This document shows positions 1 through 6,899 of a DNA stretch of 11,777 nucleotides, in pieces. The stretch is from Bacteriovorax stolpii (GTDB lineage Bacteria; Bdellovibrionota; Bacteriovoracia; Bacteriovoracales; Bacteriovoracaceae): positions 1-11,777 of the forward strand of contig CAMAYW010000035.1 in NCBI GenBank assembly GCA_945862475.1. The letters run 5' to 3'. Under the pieces are notes generated by a model. That model worked only from the letters and a program-made list of their open reading frames with translations, had not been told where the DNA came from and did no database searches. Each line of letters opens with the position of its first letter. The stretch's first letter is position 1. Position numbers and translations under genes: made by a program.

Positions 1-1
1 A

Positions 2-340
2 AGAGTAAATGCTCGTATGGATGGTCTAGGGGTATCTGAGCTAGATGTTGCATCTAAATCAGGTTCTCAAGAGTCTCTAGCATCGGTTGATGCGGCCATT
101 GAGAAAGTCTCTGGTTACCGTTCATTCCTTGGTGCGATTCAGAACAGACTAGTATCGACATCGAATAACTTACAAGTAAGTTCTGAAAATATGTCTGCCG
201 CAAACTCTCGTATCCGTGACGTTGACTACGCTGAAGCAACGGCTACGAAAGCTAAGAACGACATTCTTGCTTCTGCTGGTACTTCAGTACTCGCTCAAGC
301 GAACATGAGTTCTCAAGGTGCTTTGAAATTGATCGGCTAA
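2..340 (+). CDS. fliC: Flagellin, C-terminal part (5' end outside window)
   Basis: This is the C-terminal part of the filament subunit of the bacterial flagellum, exported through the flagellar type III apparatus. The frame is open from base 2 (reading RVNARMDG) to TAA at 338-340, so the ATG at 17 is internal. The end is typical of the flagellin C-terminal domain (D0/D1 helices): LGAIQNRLVSTSNNL, then SAANSRIRDVDYA, a long Ala-rich helix, and the terminal ALKLIG. These heptad-rich helices pack against the N-terminal helices in the filament core. The variable central region and promoter lie outside the window. The family is certain; which of possibly several flagellin paralogues this is cannot be told. 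A strong hairpin terminator follows 26 bases after the stop. Confidence 0.95.
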   Translation, partial: RVNARMDGLGVSELDVASKSGSQESLASVDAAIEKVSGYRSFLGAIQNRLVSTSNNLQVSSENMSAANSRIRDVDYAEATATKAKNDILASAGTSVLAQANMSSQGALKLIG

Positions 341-366
341 TACTATCGAACCTGCATGATAGTTAC

Positions 367-392
367 AGACCCACCGAAAGGTGGGTCTTTTT
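367..392 (+). terminator. Rho-independent terminator of the flagellin gene
   Basis: A perfect 9-bp stem (AGACCCACC at 367-375 pairing with GGTGGGTCT at 380-388) closes a GAAA tetraloop of the GNRA type and runs directly into TTTTT (388-392), then ATTTT. It ends flagellin transcription. Read from the other side, the hairpin lies just past the aldehyde dehydrogenase stop codon but lacks a downstream T-tract on that strand, so it is probably one-directional or weak for the converging operon. Confidence 0.92.
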
Positions 393-405
393 ATTTTAAG
401 ATAAA

Positions 406-1890
406 TTAGAAAATGGCATCAAACCAAGGTTTTTTTGATCTCTCGTCGCAATCAGAAATCCAAAGATGCTTCACCTCTAGATAAGCTTTTAATCCTTCTT
501 CACCCATTTCGCGACCAAGTCCAGATTGCTTGTATCCACCGAAAGGCATTCCAGGATTAAGTAAGTGATATTCATTAATCCAGACAGTTCCTGCTTCAAG
601 TTGTCTGGCAATTTTTTTTGCATGATCAGGATTTTTTGACCAAACCGCCCCAGCAAGACCGTATACTGATTTGTTAGCAAGTTTTACGACTTCTTCATCA
701 GTACTAAAAGGAGTGATCGCTAGGACTGGCCCAAAAATTTCTTCATTAAAAATCGTGTTCTCTGGGGTGACTTCAAAAAGGGTTGGCCTAATGTAGTACC
801 CTTTATCAAGATCGCCTCCCGTCGCTCGTTCGCCACCAAAAAGGAGTTTTGCACCTTCTTTTTTGCTCACTTCGATATAATTCATAATGGTCTCAAACTG
901 CTTCTTATTAACAACTGGGCCATAGCCAGTTCCTGTATCTGTTGGGATGCCCACTTTTACATCCGCAATTCTTTTTATTAGGGCGTCTTTAAAGGCAGGA
1001 TAAATTTTTTGATCAACAAAAAGTCTCGTCCCAGAGTCACAGGCCTGTCCAGAGTGATAGAGAAAGGCATAGAGTGCTCCATCTACAGCAATTGATAAAT
1101 CTGCATCAGCGAGAACGATGTTCGCCGATTTTCCACCAAGCTCAAGTGATATCCTTTGAAGATTTTGACCAGCTGATTGCATGATCTTCTTCCCAACAGA
1201 AGTTGAGCCAGTAAAAGCAACTTTTCTAACTTTCTTATTTTGTAAAAGATATTCACCTTCTTTCGCTCCACCAGTAACTATATTCACCACACCTTTTGGT
1301 AGACCTACTTCATTTAAGATTTCGGCCAAAATGGAAGCAGTGACTGGAGTTTCCTGAGCAGATTTGAGAACGGTTGTACAACCAGAGGCAATAACGGGCC
1401 CAATCTTCCAAGCTGCCATGACTAGAGGGAAGTTCCAAGGAATAATTTGTGCACATACACCCACCGGCTCATAAATCTTATAATTATGTGAAAACCCAGC
1501 TCTAGTAGCAGACTCATCTTTTGTTTCAAATTGAAATTTTCTCAGCTGGCCAGCTAGGACTTTAAAATATGAGGCTGCATTGTGAACGTCGGCCTTCGCC
1601 TTCCTTACACATGAACCAGAATCAGCAATCTCTAGCTCAGTTAATTCATTTCTTCGCTCTTTCATTTTTTCAGAGATGGCCTCAAGGATTTCCGCTCTTT
1701 TGATTTGATCCATCCCACGCCACTCAGATGAATAAAAAGCTGCCTCCGCAGCATCTACTGCATCATCAATATCCTTTTCAGACGGGATAAAAACTTTGGC
1801 AACGGCTTCACTATTGGCAGGGTTCTCAGATATAAAACTCTTTTCAGATGTTTTAAATGCTCCATTGATAAATAATTTTATTTCTTTCAT
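406..1890 (-). CDS. NAD(P)-dependent aldehyde dehydrogenase
   Basis: This 494-residue protein is full length for the ALDH superfamily and should oxidise an aldehyde to a carboxylate. Visible motifs are PWNFP (151-155, oxyanion Asn153), the cofactor lysine K176, FTGST (226-230), the general base in LELGG (Glu250), the nucleophile in GQAC (Cys284) and EEIFGPV near residue 390. The usual KPSE cofactor motif reads KSAQ, with Gln179 where many NAD-specific enzymes have Glu. This hints, without proof, at relaxed NAD/NADP choice. AAGGA lies 6 bases before the ATG. It is the last gene of the catabolic operon, 9 nt after the small exported protein gene. In phenylacetate degradation the ring-opened semialdehyde is oxidised by the ALDH domain of PaaZ. 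This stand-alone enzyme could fill that step, but it has no MaoC-like hydrolase domain. Its substrate cannot be read from sequence. Confidence 0.9.
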   Translation of the reverse strand: MKEIKLFINGAFKTSEKSFISENPANSEAVAKVFIPSEKDIDDAVDAAEAAFYSSEWRGMDQIKRAEILEAISEKMKERRNELTELEIADSGSCVRKAKADVHNAASYFKVLAGQLRKFQFETKDESATRAGFSHNYKIYEPVGVCAQIIPWNFPLVMAAWKIGPVIASGCTTVLKSAQETPVTASILAEILNEVGLPKGVVNIVTGGAKEGEYLLQNKKVRKVAFTGSTSVGKKIMQSAGQNLQRISLELGGKSANIVLADADLSIAVDGALYAFLYHSGQACDSGTRLFVDQKIYPAFKDALIKRIADVKVGIPTDTGTGYGPVVNKKQFETIMNYIEVSKKEGAKLLFGGERATGGDLDKGYYIRPTLFEVTPENTIFNEEIFGPVLAITPFSTDEEVVKLANKSVYGLAGAVWSKNPDHAKKIARQLEAGTVWINEYHLLNPGMPFGGYKQSGLGREMGEEGLKAYLEVKHLWISDCDERSKKPWFDAIF

Positions 1891-1899
1891 GAAAGTTCC

Positions 1900-2262
1900 T
1901 TAAATTTTTGAAAGCTTAATTGTGATAATGGAATTTGGCATCCCTGATTCACCTTTAGCGAAAATATCTCGGACCTTATTTAACTCAAGCTCTTCTTCCT
2001 CGCCTTTACTTATGAGTTCAAGCTTTAAACCTTTTTTTTGTTTGATTTCATATTTTAGTATGTCGGGCTTTTTATTCTTTTCTACAAGAACAAGGTGAAC
2101 TGCAAATTCCCCCGCAGGAATAATATATTCTTTATTATGTTCAATCTTTTGATTGAATTTCCAGACTTCTCCGTCAGTGGAAAAAGTTCCTTCAGCAATC
2201 CAACACGGAAACGCATTGATGGAGAATAATAAAAAAAAGATCGTAGAAATTTTTTTCAACAT
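1900..2262 (-). CDS. Small exported protein of unknown function
   Basis: I do not recognise a family. I chose the ATG at 2260-2262, which gives 120 residues starting MLKKISTIFFLLFSINA. That is a classic Sec signal peptide with two lysines, a hydrophobic core and a likely signal peptidase I cut after INA. The longer reading frame, starting at 2304, adds 14 residues that lie inside the thiolase gene and would bury the signal. The Cys after the signal (FPC) is not in a lipobox. The mature part, about 100 residues, has alternating polar and hydrophobic stretches suggesting beta strands, plus an acidic run (GEEEELEL). The start overlaps the end of paaJ by 7 nt, suggesting coupled translation, and the stop is 9 nt before the aldehyde dehydrogenase. 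A periplasmic protein between two cytosolic enzyme genes is unexpected. Confidence 0.7.
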   Translation of the reverse strand: MLKKISTIFFLLFSINAFPCWIAEGTFSTDGEVWKFNQKIEHNKEYIIPAGEFAVHLVLVEKNKKPDILKYEIKQKKGLKLELISKGEEEELELNKVRDIFAKGESGMPNSIITIKLSKI

Positions 2263-3452
2263 CTTTCCACCGATAAGGCAATTCCCTGGCCCACTCCAAT
2301 ACACATTGAAGCAAGACCTTTCTTGAGGCCTGAATCTTTTCTCATCTGATGAATCAAGGTAGTTAGAATTCTTGTTCCTGAAGCTCCAAGAGGATGACCA
2401 ATAGCAATTGACCCACCATTCTTATTAATTTTACTTGGATCAAGATGAAGTTCTTTCATGCATCCAAGAGCTTGAGCAGCGAAAGCCTCATTTAATTCGA
2501 CGACGTCAAAATCAGAAATTTTATAATTGAATCTTTCACAAAGTTTGTTGATGGCCCCAACTGGACCAAGTCCCATAACATTGGGATGAAGTCCATGAAC
2601 AGCACCGCCTGTTATTTTGACCAAAGGAGAAAGGTTATGTCTTTTTAAAAATTCTTCTGAACATACAACAACCATACTTGCTCCATCATTGATGGATGAA
2701 CTATTCCCGGCCGTCACGGTTCCATCTTTTCGAAAAGCAGGTCTTAATTTTGACAATTTTTCAATTGATGTGTCAGCTCGAGGGCCTTCATCATGTTGAA
2801 TAATGACTGACCCTTTTTTATTCTCTACAACGATAGGAACAATTTCATCCGTAAATTTCCCCTGAGATTGAGCAGCAATAGCTTTTTGGTGTGAGTTTAA
2901 GGCAAAAATATCCTGTTCTTCTCTCGAGATTCCATGAAGTTTCTGAACCTCTTCGGCGGTCTCTCCCATTCCAAGAAGAGGGAAGATCTCCGACATTTTT
3001 GAGTTTTCAAATCTCCACCCGATAGAAGTATCCCACATCTTCTGTGTTCTATCGAAAGGAGCATTCGATTTAGATAAAACGTAGGGGGCCCTGGACATGC
3101 TTTCTCCACCACCGGCAATAAAGCAATCCCCGAAACCAGCATTGATGCGAGCGTGAGCATCCATAACGGCATCGAGAGATGAGCCGCAAAGACGATTGAT
3201 CGTTGTTCCAGTGACCTCAAAAGGATAATTGGCAAGGATAAGACTCATTCTTGCTAAATTTCTATTATCTTCTCCAGCTTGATTGGCGCAGCCGATAATC
3301 ACATCACTTATTTCTTTAAGATCGTGATTTGCTGTTTTGGCATAATTTTTAAAAAGCTCTGCTAGCATATCATCTATTCGGACTGTTGAAAGTGCTCCTC
3401 CAAAAGAGCCAACTGGAGTCCGTTTAGCGTGTATGATGTACGTGTTTTTCAT
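2256..3452 (-). CDS. paaJ: Thiolase of the PaaJ/PcaF type (3-oxoadipyl-CoA thiolase)
   Basis: This 398-residue degradative thiolase cleaves beta-ketoacyl-CoA with CoA, releasing acetyl-CoA. The nucleophile is Cys89 in NRLCGSS. The NEAF motif is at 321-324, the GHP histidine is His353 in IAIGHPLGASG, and the second catalytic Cys is Cys384 in CIGVGQG. The block MSRAPYVLSK with the later DTSIGWRF (119-148) is characteristic of the PaaJ/PcaF branch, which acts on 3-oxoadipyl-CoA and 3-oxo-5,6-dehydrosuberyl-CoA, rather than of general FadA or acetoacetyl-CoA thiolases. AAGGA precedes the ATG by 9 bases. It lies downstream of the split 3-hydroxyacyl-CoA dehydrogenase after an 86-nt gap, the largest in the operon. 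The gap shows no terminator and no convincing promoter. The context agrees with the final steps of phenylacetate degradation. A plain beta-ketothiolase role is the alternative. Confidence 0.88.
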   Translation of the reverse strand: MKNTYIIHAKRTPVGSFGGALSTVRIDDMLAELFKNYAKTANHDLKEISDVIIGCANQAGEDNRNLARMSLILANYPFEVTGTTINRLCGSSLDAVMDAHARINAGFGDCFIAGGGESMSRAPYVLSKSNAPFDRTQKMWDTSIGWRFENSKMSEIFPLLGMGETAEEVQKLHGISREEQDIFALNSHQKAIAAQSQGKFTDEIVPIVVENKKGSVIIQHDEGPRADTSIEKLSKLRPAFRKDGTVTAGNSSSINDGASMVVVCSEEFLKRHNLSPLVKITGGAVHGLHPNVMGLGPVGAINKLCERFNYKISDFDVVELNEAFAAQALGCMKELHLDPSKINKNGGSIAIGHPLGASGTRILTTLIHQMRKDSGLKKGLASMCIGVGQGIALSVERC

Positions 3453-3538
3453 GACGAATATTCCTTAATTTTTTTAGGCAAATGGTAGCAACAAAAGACT
3501 AAAATGAGAAAACAAACAGCTTATACTGCAATGTGTAG

Positions 3539-4081
3539 TTAGAATGATGAAAGAGTAGGGTCTAGGAGCCTAGAAGGTCTATATCTCTTATCTTTAGTCT
3601 TGGAATAAAGCTCCTGAAGTAAAGTTAAGACATAGATCTCTCTTCCGTCACTCCATTCAAATGGACCTTTTGGATAATTGACTCCAAACTTCATCGCCCG
3701 ATTAATGTCTTCCTTTTTCGCGACTCCTTCCTCAAGAGCAAAATAGGCTTCGTTAATAATTTGAACAATGGTACGTGGGAAAATAAATCCACAAGAAACG
3801 ATACTCGTTTCAATGGGGGTGAATCCTAGTTCAATGAGTTTGCTGAGAACGGTCTGATCTTGTTCAATAAAATGAATCTCGATTTTCTTTAATTCATCAC
3901 AAAAAAGTGCTGCAAAAGAACCTTTGAGGTGAGGGAATTCGGAATAGAACTCTGAAGGATCATAGCAAGTAAGATCCATGAAGATTTTTTTACTTGGGTT
4001 CTCACGAAGGATATTCTTTTTCTCCTCTTTCGTTCCAAATCCAAAATTAAGTAGAATATTATCAAAGGAAAAATTAGTCAT
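3539..4081 (-). CDS. C-terminal half of a split PaaH-type 3-hydroxyacyl-CoA dehydrogenase
   Basis: This 180-residue protein matches the second half of full-length PaaH. It has a degenerate Rossmann-like segment (about 8-95, no usable GxGxxG) followed by a second 3HCDH C-terminal domain: PRTIVQIINEAYFALEEGVA (102-121), INRAMKFGVNYPKGP (126-140) and KRYRPSRLL near the end. The same order and the same RYRPS ending occur in E. coli PaaH as I recall it. I chose the ATG at 4079-4081, which overlaps the stop of the N-terminal partner as ATGACTAA (8 nt). The longer reading frame, from 4171, would only add 30 residues inside the partner gene. It has no catalytic His/Glu pair of its own, so it should act as a dimerisation or substrate-binding module with the upstream protein. 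The combined 287 + 180 residues equal the length of one-piece PaaH (about 475). Confidence 0.8.
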   Translation of the reverse strand: MTNFSFDNILLNFGFGTKEEKKNILRENPSKKIFMDLTCYDPSEFYSEFPHLKGSFAALFCDELKKIEIHFIEQDQTVLSKLIELGFTPIETSIVSCGFIFPRTIVQIINEAYFALEEGVAKKEDINRAMKFGVNYPKGPFEWSDGREIYVLTLLQELYSKTKDKRYRPSRLLDPTLSSF

Positions 4082-4937
4082 ATTTATAAAACCCGCGTTT
4101 CGCTTTCCTTCCGAGCCTTTTTTCTTCAACCATTTGTTTTTGAAGAGCGTGTGGAGCAAATCGAGGCTCACGTTGATAGGCTTCCCAAACGGAACAGGTC
4201 ACCGAATAATTGACATCGATTCCGATGAGATCCATAAGTTCAAACGGACCCATCTTGAATCCCCCAACTTCACGTAATATATGATCAACTTCTTTCATCT
4301 TTGATTCGTTGTCACTTTCTACGATGCGAAGTGGTTCGCCGTAGAAGTTTCTTGCGACTCGATTCACAATAAATCCGGGAGAGTCCTTACAAAGTGCAGG
4401 CCTCTTATCTTTGGAATCAAACCACTGATAGAGGTCATGGCATAATTGTTCGTCAGCGTCTTTAGGCCTAATGACTTCAACAAGCTTCATGATGGTCGCA
4501 GGATTAAAAAAGTGAAGACCAACAAAACGTTTTCTTCTCTCTGAACTAACAGCAGCCGCCATTAATTCAATGGGAAAACTTGAGGTGTTACTGGATAAAA
4601 TAGTGTGGGAGTTAAAGTATTGATCAAGTTTATTGAAAAGATCTTTTTTGATTTCTAGATTTTCAATGATCGCCTCAATCACAAGATCAGCATCTTTTGA
4701 AACAATATCTAATTTTTTTATGGAAAGAGATTCTTTCATCTCAGTGATTTCTTCAAGAGACAGTTTCTTCTTCTCGAGAAGTTTATCCCAAGAGATGTGA
4801 ATAGACTTTAATGCTCTTGAAAGCTGTTCGTCTGAGTTATCAACTAATTCTACTGAACACTTTTGCTGTGTAAACCACTGAGCGATGCCGGAACCCATGG
4901 TTCCGGCACCAATAACTACAATTTTCTTTAAATTCAT
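4074..4937 (-). CDS. paaH: 3-hydroxyacyl-CoA dehydrogenase, catalytic half (PaaH-like)
   Basis: This cytosolic NAD-dependent enzyme oxidises 3-hydroxyacyl-CoA (3-hydroxyadipyl-CoA in the paa pathway) to the 3-keto form. The 287-residue protein has the dinucleotide fold VIGAGTMGSGIAQ (8-20), Ser119 in SSNTSS, His142 in GLHFFNP, Glu154 in KLVEVI and Asn192 in IVNRV. These are the family's catalytic set. The 3HCDH C-terminal domain follows (about 186-285), with GPFELMDLIGIDV. The protein stops at GFYKYD, the exact interdomain boundary at which PaaH proteins continue into a second half. That half is encoded by the next, 8-nt overlapping gene. The length equals that of short-chain FadB2-type enzymes, so it may be active alone. 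No clear Shine-Dalgarno precedes the ATG, which lies 2 nt after the paaA-like stop and may depend on coupling. Confidence 0.9.
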   Translation of the reverse strand: MNLKKIVVIGAGTMGSGIAQWFTQQKCSVELVDNSDEQLSRALKSIHISWDKLLEKKKLSLEEITEMKESLSIKKLDIVSKDADLVIEAIIENLEIKKDLFNKLDQYFNSHTILSSNTSSFPIELMAAAVSSERRKRFVGLHFFNPATIMKLVEVIRPKDADEQLCHDLYQWFDSKDKRPALCKDSPGFIVNRVARNFYGEPLRIVESDNESKMKEVDHILREVGGFKMGPFELMDLIGIDVNYSVTCSVWEAYQREPRFAPHALQKQMVEEKRLGRKAKRGFYKYD

Positions 4938-4939
4938 GA

Positions 4940-5758
4940 TTAGTGAAATGCGTTTTCAGTAGGCTGAGCAGATTCAATATACTCTGGAACTTTAAGACCC
5001 CATTCAGCACACTTGTCATTGATTTCTTTAACGAATGCAGCACGAACATCTGAATTAGAGCGATTCTTTAATCCAAGTTTTTGATAAATATCATTTCCGT
5101 TTCCGGTAGATTTTCCAAAGGTGTTCATCACTCTTGGCCACCAAATATTAAGGCGCTCCTGTAGAAAGGCACGTCTTTCTGGATTCAGTGCCATCTCTTT
5201 CACTGTTTTATCACCGTGGGCAAGATGCATGTGCTCTTCCTTGCAGATTGTTCCAATCGCATTCTTCCAAGGGATATAAGAGGAGTTCAAAGTATCTTCC
5301 AATACGTGGCCTGCAGCTCTATCCATCAAGAAATTAAACAAGCAAAAATCTTCCCAATGGGTAATTTGGTAGTAGAAGATATTCACTCGTTTATCTTTTT
5401 TTGCTCTCGAAAAACCAATATTTGCAAGATCATCAGGAAGTCTCCAGTCAAATTCATGACGGAGCATATGATCATGGGTCTTTTCTCCAAGATCATCTAA
5501 GATTTTGTAAATCACATGAGCATGTCTCATCTCATCTTTCACCATTTGGGCGACGAGAACTCTCTCATGGGCATTGGGAGCCTTAGCAATCCAAGGCATG
5601 TAACCAAGTCCACCAGCATACTCAGAGTCAGCTTGCATCCACAGAAGATTTAATAAATTCTTCCTGTAGATTTCTGGCATGTCTGAATTTGCATCAAACG
5701 TTTTCCCGTTTTTAATTTCTTCGAATAACTTTAAATCTTCATTAGTGTATTCGCGCAT
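4940..5758 (-). CDS. paaA: PaaA-like diiron oxygenase subunit (phenylacetyl-CoA epoxidase family)
   Basis: This is a ferritin-like four-helix-bundle protein of the PaaA/PaaC family. PaaA is the catalytic subunit that epoxidises the aromatic ring of phenylacetyl-CoA with O2. Likely iron ligands are Glu46 (DSEYAG), Glu76 and His79 (DEMRH), Asp146 (MDRAAG), and Glu175 and His178 (KEEHMH). The same pattern occurs in E. coli PaaA (HSEIVG, DEAGH, VDGAA, KEESFH). The later WWPRVMNTFG (206-215) matches the PaaA family's FWWPALMMFG region. At 272 residues it is shorter than typical PaaA (about 310-330), mainly at the C-terminus after KVPEY. AGGAG lies 7 bases before the start. The usual partners PaaB, PaaC, PaaD and the reductase PaaE are not next to it. 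The family is secure; the exact substrate, and whether it works without those partners, are open. Confidence 0.85.
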   Translation of the reverse strand: MREYTNEDLKLFEEIKNGKTFDANSDMPEIYRKNLLNLLWMQADSEYAGGLGYMPWIAKAPNAHERVLVAQMVKDEMRHAHVIYKILDDLGEKTHDHMLRHEFDWRLPDDLANIGFSRAKKDKRVNIFYYQITHWEDFCLFNFLMDRAAGHVLEDTLNSSYIPWKNAIGTICKEEHMHLAHGDKTVKEMALNPERRAFLQERLNIWWPRVMNTFGKSTGNGNDIYQKLGLKNRSNSDVRAAFVKEINDKCAEWGLKVPEYIESAQPTENAFH

Positions 5759-5772
5759 GGATGTACTCCTAT

Positions 5773-6561
5773 CTATTGACCTTTAAATTGCGGTTTTCTT
5801 TTCTCAAGGAAGGCACTTACCCCTTCTTTGTAATCTTGTGAGAAGCCCAAATATCTTTGGACATATTTCTCACGCCCAAGAACGTCTCCCAATTCCTTTT
5901 CATTAGCATATTGGAAGTTCTTCTTCACCATTTTTACTGAAAGAGGAGCTAAAACATTGATTTCTGATGCTAGCCTCAAAGCCTCTTCCAATGGATTCTC
6001 TACAATTTTGTTGATGAAATTATACTCTAGCATGGCCTCAGAGAGAAGAGGCTTACCTAAGAGAGCGAATTCTAATGCCTTGGTGTAACCCATTTGTCTA
6101 ACTAGCATGAAGCTCATGCCTGCATCTGGGGCCAGTCCAATTTGACTAAAACCAGAAATAAAGCGGTTCCCTGGGGGGGCAATTTTCAAATCACAGGCAA
6201 GAGCGACAGATAATCCAGCTCCAGCACAAACACCGTTTATGGCACCTATGATGATTTTATCCGAAGTTCTGATGGCTTCAATCAAAGGATTCCATTCCGT
6301 TTCAATTGTGTGGCCAATATCTACGGGGCCTTTAGTTGCATCAACAGTTCGATCGTTTAAATCTTGTCCAGAGCAAAAGGCTTTTCCTTCTGCGGTTAAA
6401 ACAATCGAACGAACATTTAAGTCCTTATTGGCTTCACGTATCCCTGAAATAATATCAAGCTTTCCCTGAACATTAAGAGCGTTGTAGACCTGTGGTCTAT
6501 TGATGGTGATTATCGCCGTTCCATCTTTTATTTCATATTTTATTGTTTCAAAATTTTTCAT
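5773..6561 (-). CDS. paaG: 1,2-epoxyphenylacetyl-CoA isomerase, PaaG-type crotonase
   Basis: PaaG converts the ring epoxide of phenylacetyl-CoA into the seven-membered oxepin-CoA and also isomerises double bonds later in the pathway. The 262-residue crotonase-fold protein carries the PaaG signature FCSGQDLNDR (62-71), an oxyanion-hole stretch at AINGVCAGAG (107-116) and the isomerase aspartate Asp146 in APDAG, equivalent to E. coli PaaG Asp136. The two glutamates of hydratases are absent (Ser118 and Phe138 by alignment with the neighbouring PaaF), fitting isomerase rather than hydratase chemistry. The C-terminus REKYVQRYLGFSQDYKEGVS and PQFKGQ also match PaaG. Its ATG overlaps the lipoprotein stop (ATGA), with GGTGA 6 bases upstream. 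A PaaA-like oxygenase gene 14 nt downstream supports its role on a ring epoxide. Confidence 0.9.
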   Translation of the reverse strand: MKNFETIKYEIKDGTAIITINRPQVYNALNVQGKLDIISGIREANKDLNVRSIVLTAEGKAFCSGQDLNDRTVDATKGPVDIGHTIETEWNPLIEAIRTSDKIIIGAINGVCAGAGLSVALACDLKIAPPGNRFISGFSQIGLAPDAGMSFMLVRQMGYTKALEFALLGKPLLSEAMLEYNFINKIVENPLEEALRLASEINVLAPLSVKMVKKNFQYANEKELGDVLGREKYVQRYLGFSQDYKEGVSAFLEKRKPQFKGQ

Positions 6562-6899
6562 ATGTTCACCGGCTTAAAATCGACAAGTTTTTGAATTTCA
6601 GTCGTTTCAGTTTTTGATGGAGACTCAATATGAGTTTGTTTAAATATCCCACAAACACAGGCATTTAAATTTGGATCTTTAAAATCGTTTTTAATAATGC
6701 TGCAGGACTTCACCTTGCCCTCAGCTGTCACAATCAAATTCGTCGTCATTGTACCTTGGACTGATCCATTTTTTCCTGTGTAGGAATCACTTTCAACGTA
6801 ACAAAGACGCAGACTTTCATTAAGGACACTGTGCCTTTCCATTTTATTAGTGGAGCAAGAAAACAAAAAAAAGAGAATAAGAAGATTAGTTCCCTTCAT
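6558..6899 (-). CDS. Small lipoprotein with a TonB-C/AgmX-like domain
   Basis: This 113-residue protein has a short lipoprotein signal, MKGTNLLILFFLFSC. Cys15 sits in a reasonable lipobox (LFSC), with Ser next to it rather than Asp, which favours outer-membrane placement by the E. coli rule. The mature part has the layout of the AgmX/PglI and TonB C-terminal-like fold: a strand pair around MTTNLIVTAEGKVKSCSI (51-68), then DPNLNACVCGIFKQ (75-88) with a typical Cys in the helix, then an ending strand. Cys33, 66, 81 and 83 may form disulfides. GAGGG lies 9 bases before the ATG. The gene overlaps paaF by 14 nt upstream and paaG by 4 nt downstream, so it is locked into the catabolic operon. Its function is unknown. 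A role in envelope or outer-membrane uptake of the pathway substrate is speculation. Confidence 0.75.
   Translation of the reverse strand: MKGTNLLILFFLFSCSTNKMERHSVLNESLRLCYVESDSYTGKNGSVQGTMTTNLIVTAEGKVKSCSIIKNDFKDPNLNACVCGIFKQTHIESPSKTETTEIQKLVDFKPVNI

Noticed and set aside
342..363. Hairpin ACTATC...GATAGT after the flagellin stop
   Set aside because: It is a 6-bp AT-rich stem with a 10-nt loop, weak beside the perfect terminator a few bases on.
2263..2304. Upstream extension of the small exported protein (start at 2304)
   Set aside because: It would add 14 residues inside the thiolase reading frame and hide a textbook signal peptide. The internal ATG at 2260-2262 is the better start.
3453..3538. 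Internal promoter before paaJ (TATAAG at 3520-3525 on the minus strand)
   Set aside because: The -10-like box has no acceptable -35 box at 16-18 bases and no extended TGn. The gap is AT-rich, so a chance match is likely.
4074..4100. Programmed frameshift joining the two PaaH halves
   Set aside because: Joining would need a +1 shift. No in-frame slippery heptamer or strong following structure is visible, and the ATG overlapping the stop explains expression by reinitiation.
4082..4171. Upstream extension of the PaaH C-terminal half (start at 4171)
   Set aside because: The extra 30 residues lie wholly inside the catalytic-half gene in another frame, are basic and without family resemblance, and the ATGACTAA overlap gives a natural start.
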